Position numbers and translations under genes: made by a program. DNA of 27,479 nt from NCBI GenBank assembly GCA_910576815.1, contig CAJTKA010000045.1, positions 1-27,479 on the forward strand. The letters are read 5' to 3'. Shown here piece after piece: positions 1 through 8,064 of the stretch (within the stretch, counting starts at the first letter, position 1; each line of letters starts with the position of its first letter). This DNA comes from an uncultured Lachnospiraceae bacterium. Its GTDB lineage: Bacteria > Bacillota > Clostridia > Lachnospirales > Lachnospiraceae. Under the pieces are notes generated by a model. The model was not told the origin of the DNA. It ran no database searches and saw nothing but the letters and a program-made list of their open reading frames with translations.

Positions 1-345
1 TGCCAGCATATCGTATGCACTGTCTATCCTGAAATCAGGATAAAAGTCCTGAAAATACTCCACCAGCTCGATCACCTTCATCCCCGGCGGCAGATAAGTG
101 CGCTCCGGCAGATAGGAAATCCGCAGCTTCGTTTCGACACCCGGACGCTGTCCACCTATCAAAACCTCTCCTGCCGTCGGTTTCAGCAGCCCGTTTATGA
201 TCTTGATCATCGTGGTCTTTCCGCTGCCGTTTGGTCCTAACAGCCCGATGATCCTCCCTCTCTCCAAATTGAGATTGATCTGGTTCAACGCTATCTTTCT
301 TCCGTAGGTCTTCGTCAGGCCCATACACTGTACCACAGGCGCCAT
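1..345 (-). CDS. ABC transporter ATP-binding protein, N-terminal part (cut by window edge)
   Basis: This is the first 115 residues of an ABC ATPase whose C-terminus lies beyond the left edge of the window. The protein opens with MAPVVQCMGLTKTYG, an A-loop aromatic typical of ABC ATPases, and has a Walker A motif GPNGSGKTT at residues 37-45. The segment LKPTAGEVLIGG is also typical of the family. The signature motif and Walker B would lie outside the window. The ATG at 343-345 is preceded by AGAGAGG at a good distance. The gene begins 36 nt after the epimerase-like gene and is probably co-transcribed with it. Its likely partner is an export-type permease encoded further left. The substrate cannot be told from this fragment. 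Confidence 0.9.
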   Translation of the reverse strand, partial: MAPVVQCMGLTKTYGRKIALNQINLNLERGRIIGLLGPNGSGKTTMIKIINGLLKPTAGEVLIGGQRPGVETKLRISYLPERTYLPPGMKVIELVEYFQDFYPDFRIDSAYDMLA

Positions 346-381
346 ATCGTTCCTCTCTTTCTTCCTCTAAGATCGCCGCAC

Positions 382-1254
382 TCAGGCGACCGTGATCTTG
401 TACTGTGCCTCGAAACTTCCCCGCGAAAGGGACTGTCCCCACTCTCGATCCTGAAATTCGCCCGCAAAATCTACGCTGTCACAGCGCCCATACCATGGCT
501 CGATACAGATAAAAGGCGCTTTCTTTTTCGGCGGTGACCAGATCCCAAAAAGCGGCGCATCAAAATCCACCGTCAGATAGGGCGTTCCGTCAGGTTTCAC
601 AAGCGAAACGCTGTGCGCCTGATCGTTCTCGACGACCAATGCATCTCCGTCAAAAAGATCCGCCGTGATGGGCAGCCGGCCGTCCCGCAGTCTGTAGGTC
701 TTTTTATCCTTCCCTAAAAGCCCGTCCTCGATGCAGGAGGAGACGATCTGCTCCTTTTCGTCAAAGGAAAGCCGATACTGGGTCTGATCCGTCCCCGGAT
801 CGATCGGGCATAAAAAGCCCGGATGTCCACCGATCGAAAACCAAATGGGTTCTTCTTCCGGATTGCTTACCCGCCACTTTACGATCACGGTACTGCCAAC
901 AAGCTCATAGCCGATCTCCAGCAAAAACGGATAAGGATAGACAGCAAGCGTCTTTTCGTCAGAGCGCAGGGAAAACCAGATTTCCGAAGCGACCTGACTC
1001 TTTAGCTGAAACTCCATATCCCGTGCAAACCCATGCTGTCCCATGGGATATTCCTTTTCACCAATTCTATAACACCCATTCTTTAATGCACCTACAATAG
1101 GAAACAGAACAGGCGATGTCCTGCTCCAATAGGCCGGATCCCCTTGCCACAGGTACTCTCTTGCATCCGCCACCCGTTTCAGGGATTTCAGTTCCGCCCC
1201 CATACTGTCCACCTGTATGGTAATTTTATCGTTGCTGATCTGAAATAAAGCCAT
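382..1254 (-). CDS. aldose 1-epimerase family protein (LacX-like)
   Basis: A 290-residue beta-sandwich mutarotase-superfamily protein, predicted cytosolic because no signal peptide is seen. Family residues are visible: GQHGFARDMEF with His74, GGHPGF with His144, and a likely catalytic Glu252 in CIEPWYGRCD. The family interconverts alpha and beta anomers of sugars or sugar phosphates. The LacX branch is of uncertain specificity, so I do not assign galactose. The open frame extends upstream to 1296, but GGAGG lies 8 nt before the ATG at 1252-1254, so I place the start there (MALFQISND). A protease gene lies upstream and an ABC ATPase downstream, neither of which gives a pathway link. Confidence 0.88.
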   Translation of the reverse strand: MALFQISNDKITIQVDSMGAELKSLKRVADAREYLWQGDPAYWSRTSPVLFPIVGALKNGCYRIGEKEYPMGQHGFARDMEFQLKSQVASEIWFSLRSDEKTLAVYPYPFLLEIGYELVGSTVIVKWRVSNPEEEPIWFSIGGHPGFLCPIDPGTDQTQYRLSFDEKEQIVSSCIEDGLLGKDKKTYRLRDGRLPITADLFDGDALVVENDQAHSVSLVKPDGTPYLTVDFDAPLFGIWSPPKKKAPFICIEPWYGRCDSVDFAGEFQDREWGQSLSRGSFEAQYKITVA

Positions 1255-1269
1255 CGCTCTCGCCTCCAT

Positions 1270-1284
1270 CTCATCAAGTATATC
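1270..1284 (-). promoter_or_regulatory. possible extended -10 promoter before the epimerase-like gene
   Basis: On the minus strand TGATATACT gives an extended -10 (TG-n-TATACT, with TATACT at 1277-1282) about 25 nt before the ATG at 1254. No good -35 sits at 16-18 nt. It follows the protease stop codon, so it could give the epimerase and ABC genes their own start. This call rests on sequence pattern only. Confidence 0.4.
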
Positions 1285-1308
1285 ATATAAGTTCAAAAAA
1301 GGGTATCT

Positions 1309-2100
1309 TTATTCCCCTACGATCTCCCGATAAGCCTCCATCACTCTGTCTGCGGGAACGCCTGCAATCTCATTCTGATAGGTGCCCCCTGCCAAAAGCC
1401 CGAGCAGCCTTCCATGACCGTCAAAAATGCCGCCGCCGCTCATCCCTTCCTTGCCAAAACCGTGCCCATAGAGCATTTCTTCCTGAAAAAGTCCGATGTA
1501 GCGCGTTTCTTTCTCCAACACTGCCTCATAAAAAACAGGCTCCTGTTCTCTGCGGTCCGCCCCTACACAAAAGCCCTTGATCGGCTCCTCCCTGCTCTCA
1601 AAATCCTCATCCACCCAAACACTTCTAAGGGTCATCAGCGCATCATAGCCAAGCTCGCTGCCCTCCACCCGCAAAAAACCCACATCGCTCTCCGACGCAC
1701 TTCCAATCACTGCGGCATCCACAAAATACCCCTGCGGAAACCACACCACTCCTGACGCTTCGTCCCAGTATTCCAACACGTGTCTGTTGGTGGCAATGAT
1801 CACCGCATCCGCCGTCATATGAAGGATCACGCCGCTGCCATAGGCTGTCCCCATGTCAAGGCGTACCACACTGTTTTTTACATTCTCGTAGGCCTCTGCC
1901 GCATCTGCCGCCTCCAGCACCGGGCAGGTGAGCAGTTCCAGTGCGAGCATTCCCTCATAGATATCCTGCGCGTTCACCGTTTGGATCAAATGGGGCGGCA
2001 GGGACGGTTCTGCCGCCTGCACTCGGCATGCCGGAAAAACTGCGACACAGCACGTTAAAATAACACTTGCTATTATTAGGCTTTTTCTGCTCCCCTTCAC
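1309..2100 (-). CDS. secreted trypsin-like serine protease
   Basis: A 263-residue S1/HtrA-like protease. The N-terminus has a basic start and a hydrophobic stretch (residues 8-24) ending near VQAAEP, which fits a signal peptide cleaved around residue 30, so it probably acts outside the cell. A plausible catalytic triad is His107 (ATNRHVLEY), Asp139 (SESDVGFLRV) and Ser221 (EGMSGGGIFDGHG). There is no PDZ domain, unlike full HtrA/DegP proteins, and the protein stops soon after the protease core. The start is GTG at 2098-2100, supported by AAGGAG 6 nt upstream. It lies downstream of rnpB and may be read from the same transcript through the hairpin at 2131-2167. The substrate is unknown. Confidence 0.85.
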   Translation of the reverse strand: MKGSRKSLIIASVILTCCVAVFPACRVQAAEPSLPPHLIQTVNAQDIYEGMLALELLTCPVLEAADAAEAYENVKNSVVRLDMGTAYGSGVILHMTADAVIIATNRHVLEYWDEASGVVWFPQGYFVDAAVIGSASESDVGFLRVEGSELGYDALMTLRSVWVDEDFESREEPIKGFCVGADRREQEPVFYEAVLEKETRYIGLFQEEMLYGHGFGKEGMSGGGIFDGHGRLLGLLAGGTYQNEIAGVPADRVMEAYREIVGE

Positions 2101-2130
2101 TGCCTTCTCCTTATTGCCATACTTTTGTCA

Positions 2131-2167
2131 GGGGCACAGAAACGCCCTTTCGGCATCTCTGTACCCC
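2131..2167 (-). other. long stem-loop between rnpB and the protease gene
   Basis: On the minus strand the 37 nt fold into a 16-bp stem including a few G-U pairs, starting with GGGGTACAGA and ending with TCTGTGCCCC, around a loop of about five bases. It begins 28 nt after the rnpB 3' end. The stem is followed by TGACAAAAG rather than a T-run, so it is not a standard intrinsic terminator. It may mark the end of, or a processing site in, the rnpB transcript. Confidence 0.6.
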
Positions 2168-2195
2168 TTGATGACAAACGTATGAATTTTCAAAA

Positions 2196-2540
2196 TGTAA
2201 GCAGGACGATAAGCCGGGTTATGTCATGAATGATCATCTATCTCGACGTCCCGTCGCCGGGACGCTCCAGCAACCTACCTGAAAGCAGATCGGGCCGATC
2301 TGTCGCTTTCTGTTTGGTCTTGCTCCGGATGGGGTTTACACAGCCCGCCCCGTTACCGGGACGGCGGTAGTCTCTTACACTGCCATTCCACCCTCACTCA
2401 GTCTACAGGCTGAGCGGTTTCTTTTCTGTTGCACTGGCCTTGGAGTCGCCTCCACCGGACGTTATCCGGCATCCTGCCCTATGGAGCCCGGACTTTCCTC
2501 AGCTGTACGAATACAGCCGCGATCATTTGTCCTACTTACA
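2196..2540 (-). ncRNA. rnpB: RNase P RNA (class A)
   Basis: This is the catalytic RNA of ribonuclease P, which removes 5' leaders from pre-tRNAs. On the minus strand the conserved core is plain: GAGGAAAGTCCGGGCTCC near the 5' end, GCCGGATAACGTCCGG, AGTGCAACAGAAA, GTAAACCCCATCCGGAGCA, and AGATAGATGATC with ACCCGGCTTATCGTCCTGC at the 3' end. P1 can be drawn exactly: TGTAAGTAGGAC (2529-2540) pairs with GTCCTGCTTACA (2196-2207) over 12 bp, which sets the ends. The layout is class A, not the Bacillus class B. Short reading frames on either strand here are artefacts. It begins 17 nt after the nucleoside kinase stop codon. Confidence 0.96.
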
Positions 2541-2556
2541 CGATGAAAGTCCTTCC

Positions 2557-2586
2557 TTTATACTTCAAAACAACTTCCGCCCACAA
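2557..2586 (-). promoter_or_regulatory. candidate rnpB promoter overlapping the kinase stop codon
   Basis: On the minus strand TTGTGG (2581-2586) and TATAAA (2557-2562) are separated by 18 nt. The -10 shares bases with the TAA stop of the nucleoside kinase gene. Initiation would fall near 2550, ten bases before the P1 helix of rnpB. This is pattern evidence only. Confidence 0.5.
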
Positions 2587-4213
2587 ACTCCCTGCACAGG
2601 GAATTTTTCGGCAGCTCCTCACTGCTGACACCCAGGAAGTATTCCAGGAATTTTAAGAGCCGCTTTGCCTCATGGTACTCCGGCTCTCCCTGTTTGATCC
2701 CAAACAACAGCGGTTCCGCATACTGCTTGATCACCGCCAGCTCATAGATCAGCGCCGAGTTGAACATAGCGTCTGCCTCCTCCTGATAGGGGAATATGTA
2801 CCTTTCCTCCCCCCTTCTGACAGACGACCACATGGAAATCGTGCGCGCTGCGGACGAGCCTCTGGTCCTGGCATCCCGCACGATGCGGCGCAGCAGACGG
2901 TTATCCGTGGTAGGGATCCTGTTGTGTTCATCCACATTCAGCGTTGTGAGTGCGCTGATATAGATCTTGAATTTGCTCTCCGCCGGCAGGCTGTAAGACA
3001 TCTTTTCATTGAGCCCGTGGATTCCCTCGATCACCAGAATGTCATCTTCTCCGAGTTTGGTCTTCTTTCCGCTGTACTCCCGCCTTCCCGTCTTAAAGTT
3101 AAAGGTCGGCAGCTGTACCTCCTCCCCTGCCAAAAGAGCGGTCATATCCTTGTTGAACTGTTCTACATCAAGCGCTTCCAGACACTCAAAATCAGGATTG
3201 CCGTCATCATCCCTCGGTGTTTTATCATGGTTTACATAATAGTTGTCCAACCCAATGGGATGCGGTTTTAAGCCATAGGTCCTAAGCTGAATGGAAAGCC
3301 TATGAGAAAAGGTCGTCTTTCCTGACGAGGAAGGACCCGCGATCATCACAAACTTTACGCCCTCGCGCCTTGCGATATCCCTGGCGATCTCCCCGATCCG
3401 CCTTTCCTGTAACGCCTCCTGCACCAAAATCATATCGGAGATGCTGCCGCTGCAGATCTGATCGTTCAAATCGCCCACCGTGTCGATCCCCAGCTCCTCT
3501 CCCCATGCCCCGGTCGCAATCAGGGTCTGGAACAGCTTCTTGCTGGGCTTAAATTCCGGCAGGACCTCCGGGTCCTCCGGTTCCGGAAGCAGTAAGATCA
3601 TGCCGTCCTCGTAGGCAAAGAGATCAAACTGATTGATATAGCCCGTACTGGGCATCATATATCCGTAAAAGTAATCGTAATAATCTCCCATGCAGTAAAC
3701 ATTGATATTGGAACTTCTGCGATAGCGGAACAAAGAAACTTTATCCTTCATGCCGTTCTCCGCAAACAGCGCCACCGCCTCGTCCGCCGGATACGCCTTT
3801 TTCGTCACCAAAAGGTCCATATCCACCAGCTCACCCATGCGGTCCTTCACCTTTTCGATCGTATCCGCGTCCAGTTTCAGACCATTTCGAAACGCACAGT
3901 AATATCCCGCGCCAATGGCAAATTCCACCTTGACGTTAGCCGCTGCCTCTACGCCTGCCACGTCTTTGACCGCCTTCATCATCAGCATAACGGCTGTGCG
4001 CACATAGGTCTTATGACCGATATCGTCCCTGCACGTAATGAAAGTCAGGTCGCAGTCTCTGTCCACCCGCTTCATCAGCTCGCGAATCTTTCCGTTTACC
4101 GTCACAAGCGCGATTTTGTTCAGATAGTCGTTCTGATGCGCCTCCGCAACCACTTCGTACTTGATGCCATCCTCATAGTAGTATTCCTTTCCGTCGATCC
4201 TGATGGTTACCAT
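2558..4213 (-). CDS. nucleoside kinase (uridine kinase family) with N-terminal TGS/ThrRS-like region
   Basis: A 551-residue two-part protein. Residues 1-60 resemble a TGS domain and about 70-200 resemble the threonyl-tRNA synthetase editing-like fold (AIGAGYYCAF). The C-terminal half is a P-loop uridine kinase/phosphoribulokinase domain with Walker A GPSSSGKTT (293-301), followed by LDNYYVNHDKTPRD and DILVIEGIHGLN, which are typical of the Udk family. The architecture is a known Firmicute family, probably ATP-dependent phosphorylation of a nucleoside, but its exact substrate is not shown here. GGAGG precedes the ATG at 4213 by 9 nt. It follows trmK in the same direction with a 77-nt gap and directly precedes rnpB. 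Confidence 0.88.
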   Translation of the reverse strand: MVTIRIDGKEYYYEDGIKYEVVAEAHQNDYLNKIALVTVNGKIRELMKRVDRDCDLTFITCRDDIGHKTYVRTAVMLMMKAVKDVAGVEAAANVKVEFAIGAGYYCAFRNGLKLDADTIEKVKDRMGELVDMDLLVTKKAYPADEAVALFAENGMKDKVSLFRYRRSSNINVYCMGDYYDYFYGYMMPSTGYINQFDLFAYEDGMILLLPEPEDPEVLPEFKPSKKLFQTLIATGAWGEELGIDTVGDLNDQICSGSISDMILVQEALQERRIGEIARDIARREGVKFVMIAGPSSSGKTTFSHRLSIQLRTYGLKPHPIGLDNYYVNHDKTPRDDDGNPDFECLEALDVEQFNKDMTALLAGEEVQLPTFNFKTGRREYSGKKTKLGEDDILVIEGIHGLNEKMSYSLPAESKFKIYISALTTLNVDEHNRIPTTDNRLLRRIVRDARTRGSSAARTISMWSSVRRGEERYIFPYQEEADAMFNSALIYELAVIKQYAEPLLFGIKQGEPEYHEAKRLLKFLEYFLGVSSEELPKNSLCREFVGGSCFEV

Positions 4214-4290
4214 AGACAGTTCCCTCCTTCTCTTTACGTTCTTATGCCGTATCTTTGTCTTGTAGTACGGCTAATTCCCGCAGTCACAGC

Positions 4291-5070
4291 TTACCCGTTC
4301 CTTACCCGCTCATTGTCCTGTAAAAGCGCCGCCACCTGCTCACAGCGCCGCCTTCTTTTTTCTTCCTGAAGCCCCTGTGCGCGCAGATTCGTAAGGATTT
4401 CCTCATATACGGCGGCCTCCCGCTCCAAATAGGATAAAAAAACAGGCGTTCTTTTTTTTAATATGATGGGTCCATAACGGTCCTTAAGTTTACATAATTT
4501 ATCATTTTTCCCGCCATTTTGCAATTCCGACTCTGTCAAAGCGTCCTCAGCATCGTCTTTCACGCCGCCTGCTCCGTCTTCCTTTCTTTGCGGCACGGCG
4601 CGCATCACCTGATAAAACTTACCGTCCTCCTCAAGTATTTCCTCGTCAACGATCCCATAACCGTTCTCCCGCAGGAACCGCCTAAAACCCTCGATTTCGG
4701 ACTGCGGCTGTAAGATCAGTTCCCGAAAAGAATCTGTCTTCTCCCGTTCCGCCTTCAGGATCCGCTGCATCAGGCCGCCGCCCATCCCCGCACAGATCAG
4801 AGCGTCCGCCTCTCCCATTTTATAGTTATGTAAACCATCCGAAAGTCTTGTGGTAATCTGCCTGCTAAGACCATAGGCTTCTATATGCTCCCTGGCTGCC
4901 CGCAGAGGCCCTTCCCGCAGATCCATGGCGAGAACCTTGGGGCTTTTGCCCTGCTGCACCAAATAAATCGGCACAAAACCATGATCACAGCCGACATCAC
5001 AGACGCGGTTTCCCCTCGTCACCATCTCGGCCACAGTGCGCAGCCGCTCAGATAAGACCACGGGCCGCAT
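4291..5070 (-). CDS. trmK: tRNA (adenine22-N1)-methyltransferase
   Basis: A 259-residue class I SAM-dependent methyltransferase that makes m1A22 in tRNA in Gram-positive bacteria. The N-terminal SAM site reads VCDVGCDHGFVPIYL (residues 23-37), followed by LAMDLREGPLRAA. The catalytic-region motif CAGMGGGLMQRIL and LILQPQSEIEGFRRFL follow. The ATG at 5068-5070 shares one base with the rpoD stop (TGATG), so the two genes are translationally coupled. A TTG one codon earlier is possible but less likely. The segment between VMRAVP and the C-terminal helical part holds a low-complexity acidic stretch (roughly residues 165-195) that seems longer than in the Bacillus protein. The rpoD-trmK order is standard in Firmicutes. 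Confidence 0.93.
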   Translation of the reverse strand: MRPVVLSERLRTVAEMVTRGNRVCDVGCDHGFVPIYLVQQGKSPKVLAMDLREGPLRAAREHIEAYGLSRQITTRLSDGLHNYKMGEADALICAGMGGGLMQRILKAEREKTDSFRELILQPQSEIEGFRRFLRENGYGIVDEEILEEDGKFYQVMRAVPQRKEDGAGGVKDDAEDALTESELQNGGKNDKLCKLKDRYGPIILKKRTPVFLSYLEREAAVYEEILTNLRAQGLQEEKRRRRCEQVAALLQDNERVRNG

Positions 5071-6182
5071 CAATCCAGATAATCCTTCAACTTGCGGCTC
5101 CTGCTGGGATGGCGGAGCTTTCTAAGTGCCTTGGCCTCGATCTGCCTGATCCGCTCACGGGTCACGTTGAACTCCTTGCCCACTTCTTCCAGTGTCCTCG
5201 CGCGTCCGTCATCCAGCCCGAAACGCAGTCGCAGCACCTTCTGCTCTCTCTCCGTCAAGGTACCAAGTACCTCCACAAGCTGCTCTTTTAACAAAGTAAA
5301 GGCCGCCGCATCCGCAGGCACGGGCACATTGTCGTCCTGAATAAAGTCACCTAAGTGGCTGTCTTCCTCCTCGCCGATAGGCGTCTCCAAAGACACCGGC
5401 TCCTGCGATATCTTTAAGATCTCGCGCACCCGCTCTACCGGCATATTCATCTGCTCCGCGATCTCCTCCGGGGTAGGTTCCCTGCCAAGCTCCTGCAAAA
5501 GCTGACGGCTCACGCGGATCAGTTTATTGATGGTCTCTACCATATGCACGGGAATGCGGATGGTCCTGGCCTGGTCCGCAATGGCTCTGGTGATGGCCTG
5601 ACGAATCCACCAGGTCGCATAGGTGGAAAACTTATAGCCCTTGCGGTAATCAAACTTTTCCACTGCTTTGATCAGACCGAGATTTCCCTCCTGGATCAGG
5701 TCAAGAAAGAGCATACCACGCCCCACATAGCGCTTGGCGATGCTGACCACCAGACGAAGGTTGGCTTCCGCCAGACGCTGTTTGGCCTCCAGATCTCCCA
5801 TCTCCATCTTCTTTGCCAGCTCGATCTCCTCCTCTGCGGAGAGCAGGGGCACCTTACCGATCTCTTTCAGATACATTCTGACGGGATCCTCAATGCTGAT
5901 GCCGTCGGGCACAGAGAGATCGATGTCCTCCACATCCACCTCGTCCTCCTCCGTCAGGATGATTTCCTCATCGTCGACGTCGTCCTCCTCCGTGATGCGC
6001 AGCACATCTACATTATTCTGCTCCAGCATCTCCAGGATCTTATCGAACTGCTCCTCCTCCAGCGCCATGTCGGAAAAGAAATCGTTGATCTCCTGGTACT
6101 CCAGCACATTTTTCTTTTTCTTTGCAATAGCCAGAAGCTCCTTCAGACGCTCCTCAAACTTTGCTTGTACATTTTCATCCAT
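5070..6182 (-). CDS. rpoD: RNA polymerase housekeeping sigma factor (sigma-70/SigA)
   Basis: A 370-residue group 1 sigma factor, about the length of Bacillus SigA. Region 1.1 is followed by an acidic linker (EEDDVDDEEI). Region 1.2 starts at DPVRMYLKEIG. Region 2 contains DLIQEGNLGLIKAVEKFD and STYATWWIRQAITRAI. Region 3 follows, and region 4 reads LTEREQKVLRLRFGLDDG then VTRERIRQIEAKALRKLRHP. The frame has an ATG at 6192-6194, but a ribosome site abuts it with no spacing. GGAG lies 6 nt before the next ATG (6180-6182), which I chose (MDENVQ). The gene follows dnaG and is coupled to trmK, so it is in the macromolecular-synthesis cluster. Confidence 0.97.
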   Translation of the reverse strand: MDENVQAKFEERLKELLAIAKKKKNVLEYQEINDFFSDMALEEEQFDKILEMLEQNNVDVLRITEEDDVDDEEIILTEEDEVDVEDIDLSVPDGISIEDPVRMYLKEIGKVPLLSAEEEIELAKKMEMGDLEAKQRLAEANLRLVVSIAKRYVGRGMLFLDLIQEGNLGLIKAVEKFDYRKGYKFSTYATWWIRQAITRAIADQARTIRIPVHMVETINKLIRVSRQLLQELGREPTPEEIAEQMNMPVERVREILKISQEPVSLETPIGEEEDSHLGDFIQDDNVPVPADAAAFTLLKEQLVEVLGTLTEREQKVLRLRFGLDDGRARTLEEVGKEFNVTRERIRQIEAKALRKLRHPSRSRKLKDYLD

Positions 6183-6272
6183 GAATCGCTCCATCCTTCC
6201 TATGTTTAGCTGCTTTTTACTAAGCCGCCGCGTACACTATGTCTGTTCCCCTAAAGTCTTTTTTCGATTAGC

Positions 6273-8051
6273 TTACCCTGATCCCAGCGAAATATGCGTT
6301 GTCTTCAGCGCCTCCAGCTCCTTTTTCCCCAAAATCACATAGGAAAGCGCCTCCATGTCCGATCCCATCAGTGCCGAATAATGGTCAAAACTGTTTTGTT
6401 TCACCGAAAGCAGCACATCCCGCAGCGCTTTCTCCTTCTCCTGGATCGTCTCTAAGCGCGGCAGCTTTGTGTTGAAAATCTTTGCCACCTCACGCTGCTC
6501 CTCCTCGTCCTCAAAGGCACTGATAATGGAGGCCGGCTGAAAGCCTTCTTCGTCAAACCCCGCAAACAGCTTGTCTGCCACCTGCCCGATCAGCTCGTCC
6601 GTAAAGTCCGCCTTTGAAATATAGGCCTTGATCTTCGGGTAGACCTCCGGCTCCTCCACGAGCCAAGTAAGCAGGATCCTCTGGGATTTTCTGCTTTGTT
6701 CCTCGGGCGAGGTCCTCTCCTTCGTTGTGGCCTTTGGTCTCTCCACCGGTTTTACGAGCCCCGTACGGGCGGCATAGCCGCTCACCAGTTTTCGCAGATT
6801 ATCATAGCCGATATGATAGCGCTGCGCCACCGATTCGATATAGTTTTCCCGCTCGACCTCCTCCTCGAAACCGCAGAGTTTCTTGGCGATTTCCCGATGA
6901 AATGCCGTCTTCGATTCCGGATCCTCCAGACGGTAATCTCGCTCCAACACCTTCAGTTCAAAGAAGAAACCGTTCTCCGCCTGATCGATCCGCTCCTGAA
7001 AAGCTTCCGCTCCCAGATTCTTCACAAACTCATCGGGATCCTTGTAGGGCTGCATGTCGATCACTCTGGCCCGCAGCCCCGCCTCTTTGAGGATGCCGAT
7101 TGCGCGAAGGGCCGCGTTCGTGCCGGCGCCGTCGCTGTCGTAAGCTAAGAGGATCTCCTCGGCATAGCGTTTCAACAGCCCCGCCTGTCCCACGGTAAAG
7201 GCTGTCCCCAAGGACGCCACAGCCTGTCCAAAGCCCGCCTGATGCATGGCGATCACATCCATGTACCCCTCACAGAGGATGATATTGCCCGTGCGCGACG
7301 TTCTGGCAAAATTCAGGCCGTATAAATTGCGGCTCTTGTCAAAAACTGCCGTCTCCGGCGAATTTAAGTACTTTGGCTTAGCGTCCCCCATGACCCGGCC
7401 GCCGAAACCAATCACGCGATGGTTGGCATCCTGGATCGGAAACATGACCCGGTTCCAGAATTTATCATGCACACCGCGCTTTTCATCGAAGGCCGCCAGT
7501 CCCGACTCCGTGATCAGGTCGTCCGCATACCCTTTGGAGCGCAGATAGGCCGACAGATCAGAACGCGCTCCATCCGCAAACCCCAGACCGAATTTCTTCA
7601 TGGTCTCCTCGGAAAGCCGGCGGCCTGCCAGATAACGATGACCTGTCTGCCCTTTGGGGGAACGCAGCAGGAAATAATAGTACTTAGCCGCTTCCTTGTT
7701 GACCTCCAAAAGTCTGGCCCGCCTGCTCTCTTTCTGACGCATCTCCTCGGAGTATTCCACCTCCGGCAGGGAAACACCTGCCCGGTCCGCCAGCATCTTG
7801 ACTGCCTCCTGAAAGGTGGCGTTCTCGTATTCCATCAAAAAGGTGATCACATTCCCGCCCGCGCCGCAGCCAAAACAGTAATACATCTGCTTGACCGGAG
7901 AGACCGAGAAGGAGGGCGATTTCTCATTGTGAAACGGACAAAGCCCGAAATAGCTGCTCCCCTTCTTCTGCAGGCGCACACTGCCGGAGATCACATCCAC
8001 AATATCATTTTTTGTCCTGATCTCCTCGATCAATTCTTCAGAATAACGCAT
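6273..8051 (-). CDS. dnaG: DNA primase
   Basis: A 592-residue primase that makes RNA primers at the replication fork. The N-terminal CHC2 zinc finger is complete: Cys38-x2-His41-x17-Cys59-x2-Cys62. The Toprim core follows, with ILCEGYMDVIAMHQAG and LLAYDSDGAGTNAALRA carrying the metal-binding acidic residues. The C-terminal ~150 residues would be the helicase-binding domain and are less conserved. The frame runs upstream to 8117 into dgt, but AGGGG lies 7 nt before the ATG at 8049-8051 (MRYSEELIEEIR), a typical DnaG start. It lies 13 nt after dgt and 90 nt before rpoD. Confidence 0.97.
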   Translation of the reverse strand: MRYSEELIEEIRTKNDIVDVISGSVRLQKKGSSYFGLCPFHNEKSPSFSVSPVKQMYYCFGCGAGGNVITFLMEYENATFQEAVKMLADRAGVSLPEVEYSEEMRQKESRRARLLEVNKEAAKYYYFLLRSPKGQTGHRYLAGRRLSEETMKKFGLGFADGARSDLSAYLRSKGYADDLITESGLAAFDEKRGVHDKFWNRVMFPIQDANHRVIGFGGRVMGDAKPKYLNSPETAVFDKSRNLYGLNFARTSRTGNIILCEGYMDVIAMHQAGFGQAVASLGTAFTVGQAGLLKRYAEEILLAYDSDGAGTNAALRAIGILKEAGLRARVIDMQPYKDPDEFVKNLGAEAFQERIDQAENGFFFELKVLERDYRLEDPESKTAFHREIAKKLCGFEEEVERENYIESVAQRYHIGYDNLRKLVSGYAARTGLVKPVERPKATTKERTSPEEQSRKSQRILLTWLVEEPEVYPKIKAYISKADFTDELIGQVADKLFAGFDEEGFQPASIISAFEDEEEQREVAKIFNTKLPRLETIQEKEKALRDVLLSVKQNSFDHYSALMGSDMEALSYVILGKKELEALKTTHISLGSG

Positions 8052-8064
8052 GTTATTCCCCTTT

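Noticed and set aside
35..442. Minus-strand frame of 135 codons overlapping the ABC ATPase
   Set aside because: It overlaps the ATPase frame that carries an intact Walker A motif and ribosome site. This frame has no family features.
2429..2656. Small plus-strand reading frames of 75 and 62 codons
   Set aside because: They lie over rnpB and the kinase 3' end, whose identity is clear. No ribosome site or protein-like composition is seen.
6182..6194. Upstream ATG of rpoD as the true start
   Set aside because: The ribosome site abuts this ATG with no spacing, while the next ATG has GGAG at 6 nt.
5544..6342. Plus-strand frames of about 200 codons opposite rpoD
   Set aside because: The Ser-, Leu- and His-rich composition is the usual shadow of a Glu/Asp-rich gene on the other strand.
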